From DASTQL01 sp035462845 (lineage in GTDB: Bacteria > Actinomycetota > Actinomycetes > Jiangellales > Jiangellaceae): 26,164 nt of DNA. A program made the position numbers and the translations under genes. The stretch is from the NCBI GenBank assembly GCA_035462845.1, contig DATHTV010000061.1, positions 1-26,164 on the forward strand, in the 5' to 3' direction. Positions within the stretch are counted from its first letter, which is position 1, and each line of letters opens with the position of its first letter. The notes beneath the pieces were generated by a model. The model ran no database searches and was not told the DNA's origin. It was given only the letters and a program-made list of their open reading frames with translations. Below are positions 1 through 7,137 of this stretch, in pieces.

Positions 1-215
1 AGCGGCTGATGCCGGTCCAGCTCCGCGGCCCGCGCCCGGAGCCGGACGCCATCATCCGCCTCGGCGAGCGGGAGGCCGGCGAGATGCGCTCCAGCGTCGA
101 CGGCATGGGCCTCGCGCTGCTGCGCTTGGAGCAGGTCGAGCGGGCGAGGACCGAGGGCCGCCCGCTCACGGTCGGCGAGACCGAGGTGGTGCCCACCGTG
201 AACACGTCGCGGTGA
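1..215 (+). CDS. C-terminal fragment of a YgfZ/GcvT-like (folate-binding, Fe-S maintenance) protein, 5' end outside window
   Basis: An open frame enters from the left edge (first full codon at base 3) and stops at 213-215. It contains RLMPVQLRG, then GEREAGEMRSS, then GLALLRLEQV, then a hydrophilic stretch ending EVVPTV. This order matches the C-terminal barrel of YgfZ/COG0354 proteins, especially proteobacterial ones, where the line LxPV-G-xP is followed by G-xxxG-xxS and a GLALLRL segment. YgfZ proteins help repair or assemble Fe-S enzymes. The expected ending after PTV (usually Pro-x-Trp) is missing. Instead the frame continues for five codons that are the antisense of the M64 gene's repeat region. 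The fragment is therefore probably truncated by a junction at 189-200. The family assignment is from memory of the family pattern and is moderate only. Confidence 0.45.
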   Translation, partial: RLMPVQLRGPRPEPDAIIRLGEREAGEMRSSVDGMGLALLRLEQVERARTEGRPLTVGETEVVPTVNTSR

Positions 216-1582
216 GAGGGGTAGCGGGCCACCGCCGTGACAGTGGCGCCGTTGGCCGCGACGCCGCCCAACAGGTGGACCCAGGAGGCCCATCCCGTAC
301 GGACGTCCCACCAGGTCGACATGACCCGGCCGTCCGACGCCGTGGTGAACAGGTCGAGGTGGTCCGCGTACCGCGCCACGGCGTTGACGGTGGAGCCGGG
401 GCGGCAGACCAGGTCACCGATCCGGAACCATCCCGACCAGCCGCTCGCCGGGTTCCACCAGGCGCTGTAGACCCGGTTGTCCGTGCCCACCGTGAACACG
501 TCGAGGTGCCCCGCGTAGCGGGCGACGGCCGTCACCGGTGAGCCCGCGCCGCCCGGCGACGCGATGCCGCCGGAGAGGTGGAACCACCCGGCCCATCCGC
601 TGGACTGGTCCCACCAGTTGCTCATGGTGCGCCCGGTGTCGCCGACCGCGAACACGTCGAGGTGCTCCGGGTAGCGGGCCAGCACGGTGATCGGCGTGCG
701 TGCTCGCGCGGGCAGCGAGCCCAGCGGCGCGATCCGGTTCCAGATGACCTGGCGGCAGACCCGGCAGAAGGGCACGCCGAGGTTGCGCATCTTGCAGTCG
801 AACTCGGGCCGGAACGCGTCGCAGTGGAAGTAGTGCGCACCCTCGAACAGGCCGACGGTGCCGGCCGGCACCGGGCTGGGACGGGTGTCGACCTGGGCGC
901 AGTTCGGGTTGCGCATCGTCGGGACCGCGGTGCCCGCGGCGACGGCCCAGCCCCACTTGAGCGTGGCCCGGTCGGTGTTGGTCGTGACGTTGGGCTCCGT
1001 GCACTCCCCCGCGGGGTGCCGGTCGCGGCCGGTCTCGCCGGCGGCGCACGTGTAGCAGGAGTACTCGTCGGCCAGCCCGAACGCCGTGTGCCCCATCTCG
1101 TGGATGGCGATCTCGGTGGCACCCTGGGCGAGCGAGTACGTGCCCACGGAGCCGCCGGCCCCGCCGTACACCGTCGAGTTGACCACGACGAGGACGGTGG
1201 TGAACTCGGGCACCTGGGCGGCCGCCACCTGCAGTGCGGTCGACGAGTTGCACAGGAGCAGCCGGCGGATGCCGTTGCCGCCGAAGGTGGCGTCGAAGTA
1301 CGTCCGGGCGGTGGCACCGGTCCCACCTGCCGAGGCCGGGTCGTCGGCACCGGAGTCGGTCGAGCGCACGTTGACCCGGAAGACGTTCACCGCGGGGGCG
1401 AGCTCGTCGAGAGGTGGGGTGCCGCGGAAGGCCGTGACGAAGGCCGCGGCCGCGCTGTCGAAGGCGCCCTGCTGCGCGGCGGTGAACCCCTCCGCCAGCA
1501 GGACGACGTTGAAGGCCCGGTTGCGCGGCGCGCTGCCGAAGATCTGGGTCGTGCCGATGACGGCACCGTCGGCGGTGGTCAT
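1..1582 (-). CDS. M64-family zinc metallopeptidase with C-terminal lectin-like blade repeats, 3' end truncated
   Basis: The ATG at 1580-1582 overlaps the upstream gene's stop as ATGA, which fixes the start. The protein begins MTTADGAVIGTTQIFG and has no signal peptide. Residues about 15-165 form the peptidase core, including NVVLLAEGFT, which resembles the GDGYT element of IgA-peptidase M64 proteins. The zinc site is HEMGHTAFGLADEY at about 161-174 (His161, Glu162, His165, then the conserved DEY). A Cys-rich segment follows at about 175-275 (CYTC, CRVC and others). From about residue 290 come four blades of about 50 residues with the pattern VTAVARY-xxHLDVFTVG-xxxRV-SxWW-xxSGWxxW, like the beta-propellers of fucose- or sialic-acid-binding lectins. 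The fourth blade stops matching after DVFTVG near base 189. The frame stays open to the edge but what it encodes there looks like the antisense of another gene. The family is a metal peptidase family; the substrate is unknown, and glycoprotein targeting by the blades is inference. Confidence 0.85.
   Translation of the reverse strand, partial: MTTADGAVIGTTQIFGSAPRNRAFNVVLLAEGFTAAQQGAFDSAAAAFVTAFRGTPPLDELAPAVNVFRVNVRSTDSGADDPASAGGTGATARTYFDATFGGNGIRRLLLCNSSTALQVAAAQVPEFTTVLVVVNSTVYGGAGGSVGTYSLAQGATEIAIHEMGHTAFGLADEYSCYTCAAGETGRDRHPAGECTEPNVTTNTDRATLKWGWAVAAGTAVPTMRNPNCAQVDTRPSPVPAGTVGLFEGAHYFHCDAFRPEFDCKMRNLGVPFCRVCRQVIWNRIAPLGSLPARARTPITVLARYPEHLDVFAVGDTGRTMSNWWDQSSGWAGWFHLSGGIASPGGAGSPVTAVARYAGHLDVFTVGTDNRVYSAWWNPASGWSGWFRIGDLVCRPGSTVNAVARYADHLDLFTTASDGRVMSTWWDVRTGWASWVHLLGGVAANGATVTAVARYPSHRDVFTVGTTSVSPTVSGRPSVLARSTCSKRSSARPMPSTLERISPASRSPRRMMASGSGRGPRSWTGISR
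189..700 (-). repeat. Four tandem ~150-bp beta-propeller blade repeats in the M64 gene
   Basis: The segment encoding ARY-xxHLDVF recurs with its DVF codons near 200, 350, 497 and 653, a period of about 147-156 bp (49-52 codons). Copies are diverged rather than identical, but one stretch of about 21 bases at 189-209 is identical to 484-504. Each unit encodes one blade with a paired Trp motif (SxWW then GWxxW). Full propellers have 5-7 blades, so at least one to three blades may be missing. Confidence 0.7.
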
Positions 1583-2052
1583 CCCCGCTCACCCCCACCC
1601 GCCGGCTCGAGGCGGAAGCTGGCGATCTCCACGACCTCCGCGGCTCCCGGGGCGGGGCTCGTGGAGCCGCCCTCGGGCCCGGGCGCCTCCGGAGCGGCCC
1701 GGCCGACCTCGACGACCGCGACGTGGTCGGCGACCTCGGACGCCGGCACGACGACCGTGAACGCACCGCTCGGACGGTCCACGGCGACCCGGGTGATCGG
1801 CTCACCCAGCTGCTCGGGGAAGACCTCGGCGCTGGTCTCGAAGCCCGCCCTGATCGGGACCCGGGCGAGCGGCTCGTCGCCCTCGGTCCGTGCCTCGACG
1901 TAGCGGCCGGGCGGGGGCGCGTCCGGCGCCAGGTCCACCCCGGGCACGGCCACGTCCACCCACTGCTGGGCGACCAGCCTGACGTCGTCGCCCTCGTACT
2001 CGAAGATCAGCCGGACTGCGCGGGAGGCAGCAGGCTCGCCGGACTCGGTCAT
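1579..2052 (-). CDS. Small beta-rich protein coupled to the M64 peptidase; function unknown
   Basis: 157 residues, start ATG at 2050-2052, preceded by a G-rich ribosome-binding stretch (AGGGGGCG). The stop TGA overlaps the M64 start codon (ATGA), so the two are translationally coupled and probably work together. The protein starts MTESGEPAASRAVRLIFEYEG and is dominated by alternating hydrophobic strands (RLIFEY, VRLVAQQ, FTVVVPASEV, HVAVVEV). Its C-terminal third is Pro/Gly/Ala-rich. No signal peptide, membrane segment or catalytic motif is visible. I recall proteins of this kind next to bacterial M64 genes but have no name for the family. It could be a chaperone, inhibitor or adaptor for the peptidase; that is inference from the overlap. 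Confidence 0.75.
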   Translation of the reverse strand: MTESGEPAASRAVRLIFEYEGDDVRLVAQQWVDVAVPGVDLAPDAPPPGRYVEARTEGDEPLARVPIRAGFETSAEVFPEQLGEPITRVAVDRPSGAFTVVVPASEVADHVAVVEVGRAAPEAPGPEGGSTSPAPGAAEVVEIASFRLEPAGGGERG

Positions 2053-2120
2053 CGGACCGCCCCCTAGGAGGCCAGCGGCCCGGGGTCTCCCGCCGGCCGG
2101 GACGCGGCTCGGGACCTGGC

Positions 2121-2148
2121 GGCCGTCACGCTACTCCGCGTGACCGCC
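2121..2148. terminator. Strong hairpin, possible terminator of the SDR-SRPBCC transcript or operator for the M64 pair
   Basis: GTCACGC (2125-2131), loop TACTCC, GCGTGAC (2138-2144) is a perfect 7-bp inverted repeat that extends to 10 of 11 pairs (2121-2131 with 2138-2148). It lies 16 bases past the stop at 2165 and 72 bases before the M64-associated gene. There is no U-tract, as is common for actinobacterial terminators. The perfect symmetry would also suit a dimeric repressor. Confidence 0.45.
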
Positions 2149-2155
2149 GGCGCAA
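2128..2155 (-). promoter_or_regulatory. Candidate vegetative-type promoter for the M64 gene pair
   Basis: On the minus strand TTGCGC (2155-2150) is followed after 16 bases by TAGCGT (2133-2128), resembling -35 and -10 hexamers of the main actinobacterial sigma factor. The -10 lies inside the inverted repeat at 2121-2148, so a protein bound there would block it. Spacing is one base short of ideal; the call is weak. Confidence 0.3.
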
Positions 2156-2164
2156 GGGCCCGCG

Positions 2165-3559
2165 TCAGTCCCGCTCGCGCTCACGGGACCCGCCCCCGCG
2201 GGCCTCGGCGATGGACGCCAGCCGGTAGAGGCTCTCCACGTTGCGCTTGGCGAGGACCCAGTGGTTCACCGGGTTGTCGACGACCAGGCCGGGCCCGGCC
2301 GACGGGGTCTCCGCGATCGTCACCAGGGTCCCGCCGTCGCGCGGCTCCAGCGTGATGTCCACCAGTGCCTCACCGAGCGGCCACCCTCTCGCTCGCAGCC
2401 GCAGCCGGCGCTCCGGTTCGCTCTCCAGGACCTCCGTACGGTCGTCGATGAGGGCGGGCCAGAGGCCCACCGAGTGGTGGATGCTGGCCCCCGTCTGCGG
2501 CCAGCCGCCCTCGACGGCCCGCAGCCGCGAGGCCCCGACCACCCAGGAGGGGTAGAGCCAGCCGTCGGCGAGGACGGCCCAGACGTCGTCGGGCCCCGCG
2601 TGCACCAGCCTGCTCACCGTCGCCATGACCCCAGCATCTCCCACCGGTCGTCCGAGCACTCCTGCGATCCCCGCGTCGGCCCGCGGGCCGTGCACGCCCG
2701 CCAGGTCCGGCCGCGGGCCGTCGAGGTTGCCGCGCGAGGGCCGCGCCGGGGCGGCCGTCAGGCCGGTACGGCGGAGCAACGGGCCCACCAGCGCGTCATA
2801 GACGGCCGGCGCGCCGCGGAAGCCGGCCTCCATCACCCAGTTCGCCGGGCCCACCGAGCGCGAACGCCGGGGCCGGTCGAGGCTGGCGAGCACGGCACGT
2901 GCCACCCGTTCCGGCTGCACCACGGGCGGCGGAGGCCACGGGGTCCGGCCGGTGAGGTTGGCGGCCTGCTCGTAGATGGGGGTGTTCACGCCGCCCGGGG
3001 ACACGATGCACACGTGCACGCCGGGATGGTCCCGCTGCTCGAGGGCGAGCACCCGGGTGAGCCCCTCGACCGCCCACTTGGCCGTGACGTATGTCCCCAT
3101 CGACGGCGCCGCGATCCGCCCGAGCAAGGAGCCGACGACGACGAGCACACCCGTCCCCTGCCGCTGCATCACCGGGAGCACCGCCTTGGCCACGTGCAGG
3201 GTGCCCGCCACCGACACGTCCACCGTGCGGCGGAAGTCCTCGGCCGCGAGGTCGAGCACGGTCCCGTACGCCATCAGCGCGGCGGCGTGCACGCAGCCGT
3301 CGACCCGTCCGTGGCGCTCGAGAGCGGTGTCGACGACCCGCTGGACCGCAGCTGCATCGGTCACGTCGGCAGCCACGGCCACGACGTCGGCCGCACCGAG
3401 CTCGCGGCACTCCTTCTCGGCGGCCTCGAGGGCGTCGCCGCCGCGGGAGCAGAGGACGAGCCGGTCGCCCCGCTCGGCCAGGGCCCGGGCGGTGGCCAGG
3501 CCGATCCCGCTCGACGCCCCGGTCACGACGACGACACGGCCGTCCGCGGCCGCGGTCAC
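2165..3559 (-). CDS. SDR-family oxidoreductase continuous with an SRPBCC (polyketide cyclase/START-like) domain
   Basis: The GTG start at 3557-3559 overlaps the dehydrogenase stop (GTGA), giving 464 residues. Residues 1-311 are a classical short-chain dehydrogenase: nucleotide motif TGASSGIG at about 13-20, catalytic Ser in VVVGSLLGRI and the YVTAK (YxxxK) pair. The SDR tail WVMEAGFRGAPAVYDALVGP is typical of actinobacterial SDRs. Without any stop codon the frame runs through a Gly/Ala/Pro-rich linker into residues 312-464, which begin MATVSRLVHAGPDDVWAVLA and are a complete SRPBCC lipid-binding fold. In many actinomycetes I know these as two adjacent genes. Either this is a true fusion or the SRPBCC is made separately from ATG 2624-2626 (153 residues). 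Substrate unknown; probably cytoplasmic and working with the adjacent zinc dehydrogenase. Confidence 0.8.
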   Translation of the reverse strand: MTAAADGRVVVVTGASSGIGLATARALAERGDRLVLCSRGGDALEAAEKECRELGAADVVAVAADVTDAAAVQRVVDTALERHGRVDGCVHAAALMAYGTVLDLAAEDFRRTVDVSVAGTLHVAKAVLPVMQRQGTGVLVVVGSLLGRIAAPSMGTYVTAKWAVEGLTRVLALEQRDHPGVHVCIVSPGGVNTPIYEQAANLTGRTPWPPPPVVQPERVARAVLASLDRPRRSRSVGPANWVMEAGFRGAPAVYDALVGPLLRRTGLTAAPARPSRGNLDGPRPDLAGVHGPRADAGIAGVLGRPVGDAGVMATVSRLVHAGPDDVWAVLADGWLYPSWVVGASRLRAVEGGWPQTGASIHHSVGLWPALIDDRTEVLESEPERRLRLRARGWPLGEALVDITLEPRDGGTLVTIAETPSAGPGLVVDNPVNHWVLAKRNVESLYRLASIAEARGGGSRERERD

Positions 3560-4740
3560 GGCTGCAGGACCACCTTGACGCAGTCGTCGGCCTTGTCCTG
3601 GAACATCCGGTACGCCGCGGGGGCGTCCTCGAGCGGGCGGAGGTGCGTGGCGAGCGACTCCGTCCCGAGCGGGTCGGAGTCGTCGAGCACCAGCGGCAGC
3701 AGGTCGTCCACCCAGCGGCGCACGTGCGCCTGACCCATCCGGATCGTCACGCCCCGGTCGAACATCTCCATCAGGGGCATCGGGTCCACCTCGCCGCCGT
3801 ACACGCCGACGACCGAGACCGTGCCGCCGCGCCGCACGCCCTTCATGGCGGTGTGCAGCGCGTCCAGGCGGTCGACGGCGAACCGGTCGGTCAGCGGCCT
3901 GGCGACGGCGTCGGGGAGCAGGCCGACGGCGGTCTGCGCGGCCTTGGCGGCGGGCGCCCCGTGCGCCTCCATGCCGACCGCCTCCACGATCGAGTCGGGA
4001 CCGCGCCCGGCGGTCATCTGCACGAGCGCCTCGGCCACGTCGTCCACGTCGGAGAGGTCGACGACCTCGGCCCCGTGCGCCTTGGCCATCGCGAGCCGCG
4101 CCGGCTCGCGGTCGACGCCGATGACGCGGCCGGCGCCGAGGTGCACGGCCACCCGGACCGCCATCTGCCCGATCGGGCCGAGACCGAGCACCGCGACGCT
4201 GCCGCCGTCGGGCACGTCGGCGAACCGCACCGCCTGCCACGCCGTGGGCAGAACGTCGGAGAGGTACAGGAAGCGCAGGTCGCTCGGTCCCTCCGGCACC
4301 GGGATGGGCCCGAAGTGGGCCTGCGGCACCCGGAGGTACTCCGCCTGCCCGCCCGGCACCGACCCGTACAGGGAGGTGTAGCCGAACAGCGCCGCCCCCT
4401 TCCCCTGCGAGCGCACCTGGGTGGTCTCGCACTGCGCGAACAGCATCCGGTCGCACATGAAGCAGGACCCGCAGGAGATGTTGAACGGCACCACGACCCG
4501 GTCGCCGGGCCGGATGTGCGTGACCTCGGGGCCGACCTCCTCCACGATGCCCATCGGCTCGTGGCCGAGGATGTCGCCCGGCGACAGGAAGGGGCCCAGC
4601 ACCTCGTAGAGGTGCAGGTCGGAGCCGCAGATCGCGCTCGACGTGACCCGGATGACGGCGTCGGTGGGCTGCTCGATGCGGGGGTCGGGGACGTCGTCCA
4701 CGCGGACGTCACGCTTTCCGTGCCACGTCACTGCTCTCAT
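3556..4740 (-). CDS. Zinc-dependent alcohol dehydrogenase, formaldehyde-dehydrogenase-like
   Basis: 394 residues from ATG 4738-4740. It is a medium-chain dehydrogenase/reductase. The catalytic zinc ligands are visible as Cys38 (AICGSDLH), His60 and Glu61 (GHEPMG). The structural zinc is held by Cys90, Cys93, Cys96 and Cys104 (SCGSCFMC, then QC). The NAD(P)-binding loop is LGLGPIGQMA near 185. The SDLHLYEVLGPF and GDILGHEPMG segments resemble the FdhA-like subgroup of NAD-dependent formaldehyde and alcohol dehydrogenases. It is the first gene of a two-gene operon with the SDR-SRPBCC gene, joined by a GTGA overlap. A SigB/SigF-like promoter sits immediately upstream, suggesting stress-induced expression. 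The exact alcohol or aldehyde substrate cannot be read from the sequence. Confidence 0.9.
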   Translation of the reverse strand: MRAVTWHGKRDVRVDDVPDPRIEQPTDAVIRVTSSAICGSDLHLYEVLGPFLSPGDILGHEPMGIVEEVGPEVTHIRPGDRVVVPFNISCGSCFMCDRMLFAQCETTQVRSQGKGAALFGYTSLYGSVPGGQAEYLRVPQAHFGPIPVPEGPSDLRFLYLSDVLPTAWQAVRFADVPDGGSVAVLGLGPIGQMAVRVAVHLGAGRVIGVDREPARLAMAKAHGAEVVDLSDVDDVAEALVQMTAGRGPDSIVEAVGMEAHGAPAAKAAQTAVGLLPDAVARPLTDRFAVDRLDALHTAMKGVRRGGTVSVVGVYGGEVDPMPLMEMFDRGVTIRMGQAHVRRWVDDLLPLVLDDSDPLGTESLATHLRPLEDAPAAYRMFQDKADDCVKVVLQP

Positions 4741-4749
4741 GCGGGGCGA

Positions 4750-4775
4750 GTACCCCTCGGCCGGCCGGCCGAACC
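4750..4775 (-). promoter_or_regulatory. SigB/SigF-like promoter with nearly leaderless start for the dehydrogenase operon
   Basis: On the minus strand GGTT (4775-4772) is followed after 16 bases by GGGTAC (4755-4750). This matches the GTTT-N(14-17)-GGGTAY pattern of actinobacterial general-stress sigma factors. The -10 ends 9 bases before the ATG, so the transcript would start at or only a few bases before the start codon. Confidence 0.45.
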
Positions 4776-4870
4776 GCTGCCGCGCGTCCGTCCCTGGCGC
4801 GGCCTGGACGGCTACCGGGCGGGCCGGGCACGCTGGGGCTGCCCCGCCGGCACGCACGGGAGGTGCGCCC

Positions 4871-7057
4871 GTGGACCTGCTGAGCACCAAGATCCACGCT
4901 CCCCGGCCACGCCGGTCCCTGGTGACCCGCGACCGGCTGGTTGAGCGTCTGGCCGGCGGGGCCGGCGGCCGGCTGACCCTGGTGAGCGCCCCCGCCGGGT
5001 GGGGCAAGACCACCGCCGTCCTCGAGTGGCAGCGGTGCGCCCCCGGTACGAGGCGCTTCGCCTGGGTGTCGCTGGACGTCGAGGACTCAGACCCCACCCG
5101 CTTCTGGTCCTATGTCGTCCGGTCGCTCGCCACCGCCCTCCCCCACGGCCTGGAGGAGCCGCTCCGGCTCGCGCGGGCCGGGGCCGACCCCGCGCACGTC
5201 CTCCTCCCGACCCTGGTCAACGCGCTCAGCGAGACCGTGGCGGACCGGGTCGTGCTCGTGCTCGACGACTACCACGAGGTGGCCTCCGCCACGGTCGACC
5301 GCCAGCTCGGCTTCCTGGTCGACCACCTGCCGCCCACGCTGCACGTGGTCGTGATCTCGCGGACCCGGCCCGCCCTCCCGCTCGCCCGGCTGCGGTCGAG
5401 GGGTGAGCTCGCCGAGGTCAGGGCAGCCGACCTCCGGTTCTCGCGCGCGGAGACGGCGGCGCTGCTCGTCGACGTGCTGGGGCTCGGGCTCTCCACGCAG
5501 GACGTCGCGGCGCTCCAGCGGCGTACGGAGGGATGGGTGGCGGCCCTCCAGCTCGCCGCCCTGTCGATCAGCACGAGGGCGACCCCCAGCGCACCGCTCG
5601 AGGCGTTCAGCGGACCGCACGACCACCTGGTGGACTACCTGGCCGCGGAGGTGCTGGGCGGCCTGCCACCCGAGCTGCGCTCCTTCGTCGTCCGCACCTC
5701 GGTCCTGGAACGGCTGACCGCCCCCCTGTGCGACGCCGTGACCGGGCGAGACGACTCCGCCCTGCTCCTCGACGAGGCCGACCGGCGCAACCTCTTCCTG
5801 GTCGCCCTGGACGACCGCCGGGAGTGGTACCGGTACCACCACCTGTTCGCCGACGCGCTGCGCGACGTCCTCCGCCGCGAGTCGCCCGACGACGTGCCCC
5901 GGCTGCACCGCCGGGCCGCCCGGTGGTACGAGGCGCGGGGCGCCGCGTCGGAGGCGGTCCGGCACGCCGTGGCCGGGGGCGACCGCGCCGGACTCCGGCG
6001 GGTCGTCTCCCAGCATTGGAACGCCACGTACAACCACGGGCGGCTCGCCACCGTCGGCGGGTGGCTCGACGCCCTCGGCGAGGCGGACGTCAGGGCGGAC
6101 GCGTGGCTGGCCGCTGCCCGGGTCATGGTGTGGGCGGACGAGGGGCGGCTGGACGAGCTCGACGCCTGGATCGACGACGACCACGGCCGCACCGTCGACG
6201 GCTACCCGTACGCCCTGGTGCGGGCCCTGCACCGGTTCAAGTCCGGCGACCTCGCCCGGGCGTCCGACGAGCTCGTGGCCGCAGCCCGGCTCCGCGACGA
6301 CGCCAAGCCGTTCTGGCCCACCGTCGAGCGGTGCCTCCGGGCGGCGGTCGCGTGCTGGCTCGGTGACTACCAGTCCTGCCGCCGGGAGGCCGCCGCGGCG
6401 GCCACGCTGGCCGGGTCGTACGGCAACGTCGCGGGCCGGACGTACGCCCTCGGCTACCTGGCGCTCGCCTGCCTCGACGAGGGGGACGCCCCTGCAGCCC
6501 GGCGTCGGCTGGACCAGGTCGGCGACCAGCTGCGCCCCGGCAGCGACCTGTCGGCGCACTTCGCGCTCACCCTGCCCCTCCTGGTCGCCGGCCGCCTACA
6601 CCGGCTGGCCGGGCGTCCGGACGCCGCCGTCGCGGACCTGGAGCGGGCCGTGTCCATCTCCCGGCTCGGGGCCGGCCGGCTGGAGCGGGTGGCGGCGCTC
6701 TCCGGCCTGGTCCGGGCCCTGGAGGAGAGCGGTCGGAGGGCCGACGCGGCGACGCTGCGGGACGAGGCCGCCGCCCTCGTCCGCGCCTGCGCCGTGCCGG
6801 GACGCGTCGCCACCCTGCTGGCCGACGACCCGCGGGTGCCCCGACCGCGGCTGCCAGGAACCGGGGAGAAGCTCACGGCCCGCGAGGCGGCGGTGCTTCG
6901 GCTGCTGCCGACGCGGAAGTCCCTGCGGGACATCGCGGCGGACCTGTTCGTGTCACACAACACGGTCAAGACGCACACCCGGTCGCTGTACCGCAAGCTC
7001 GCGGTCTCGACCCGCGAGGAGGCGGTGGGCCGCGCGCGCGATGCCGGGCTGCTCTGA
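4871..7057 (+). CDS. MalT-type (LAL-like) ATP-binding LuxR transcriptional regulator
   Basis: 728 residues from GTG 4871. The N-terminus MDLLSTKIHAPRPRRSLVTR is the hallmark start of MalT-like regulators. Walker A is SAPAGWGKTT at 39-48 and Walker B is VVLVLDDYH at about 127-135, forming a STAND-class NTPase switch. A winged-helix region follows (LRRTEGW-like QRRTEGWVAALQLA; HHLFADALRDVL). The middle third is an alpha-helical TPR-like sensor. The last 64 residues, from LTAREAAVLRL through NTVKTHTRSLYRKL, are a LuxR/GerE helix-turn-helix. At 728 residues it is shorter than many family members (about 850-900), mostly in the TPR part. It is divergent from the dehydrogenase operon with a shared 130-bp intergenic region, so it may control that operon or the EamA exporter downstream. 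Its inducer is unknown. An upstream in-frame extension into 4643 is antisense to the dehydrogenase and was not accepted. Confidence 0.88.
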   Translation: MDLLSTKIHAPRPRRSLVTRDRLVERLAGGAGGRLTLVSAPAGWGKTTAVLEWQRCAPGTRRFAWVSLDVEDSDPTRFWSYVVRSLATALPHGLEEPLRLARAGADPAHVLLPTLVNALSETVADRVVLVLDDYHEVASATVDRQLGFLVDHLPPTLHVVVISRTRPALPLARLRSRGELAEVRAADLRFSRAETAALLVDVLGLGLSTQDVAALQRRTEGWVAALQLAALSISTRATPSAPLEAFSGPHDHLVDYLAAEVLGGLPPELRSFVVRTSVLERLTAPLCDAVTGRDDSALLLDEADRRNLFLVALDDRREWYRYHHLFADALRDVLRRESPDDVPRLHRRAARWYEARGAASEAVRHAVAGGDRAGLRRVVSQHWNATYNHGRLATVGGWLDALGEADVRADAWLAAARVMVWADEGRLDELDAWIDDDHGRTVDGYPYALVRALHRFKSGDLARASDELVAAARLRDDAKPFWPTVERCLRAAVACWLGDYQSCRREAAAAATLAGSYGNVAGRTYALGYLALACLDEGDAPAARRRLDQVGDQLRPGSDLSAHFALTLPLLVAGRLHRLAGRPDAAVADLERAVSISRLGAGRLERVAALSGLVRALEESGRRADAATLRDEAAALVRACAVPGRVATLLADDPRVPRPRLPGTGEKLTAREAAVLRLLPTRKSLRDIAADLFVSHNTVKTHTRSLYRKLAVSTREEAVGRARDAGLL

Positions 7058-7137
7058 GCCGCGGCCAGGTCGGCCCCGGGCCGGTCGTGGGACTTCCGGC
7101 CGTCGCCGCCGCCGGGCAGCCGCGACAGCCTGGTCCC

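Noticed and set aside
1..700. Blade repeats considered as a CRISPR array or mobile repeat
   Set aside because: The period of about 150 bp, coding continuity and diverged copies fit protein repeats; there are no short identical repeats with unique spacers.
414..1805. A 463-codon minus-strand frame in the M64 region
   Set aside because: Composition is Arg/Pro/Gly-rich without family motifs, while the other minus frame encodes the intact HEMGH zinc site.
2165..4456. A 763-codon minus-strand frame joining SDR-SRPBCC to a long Arg-rich N-terminus
   Set aside because: The N-terminal part is the dehydrogenase gene read in the wrong frame; the GTGA overlap at 3556-3559 gives the true start.
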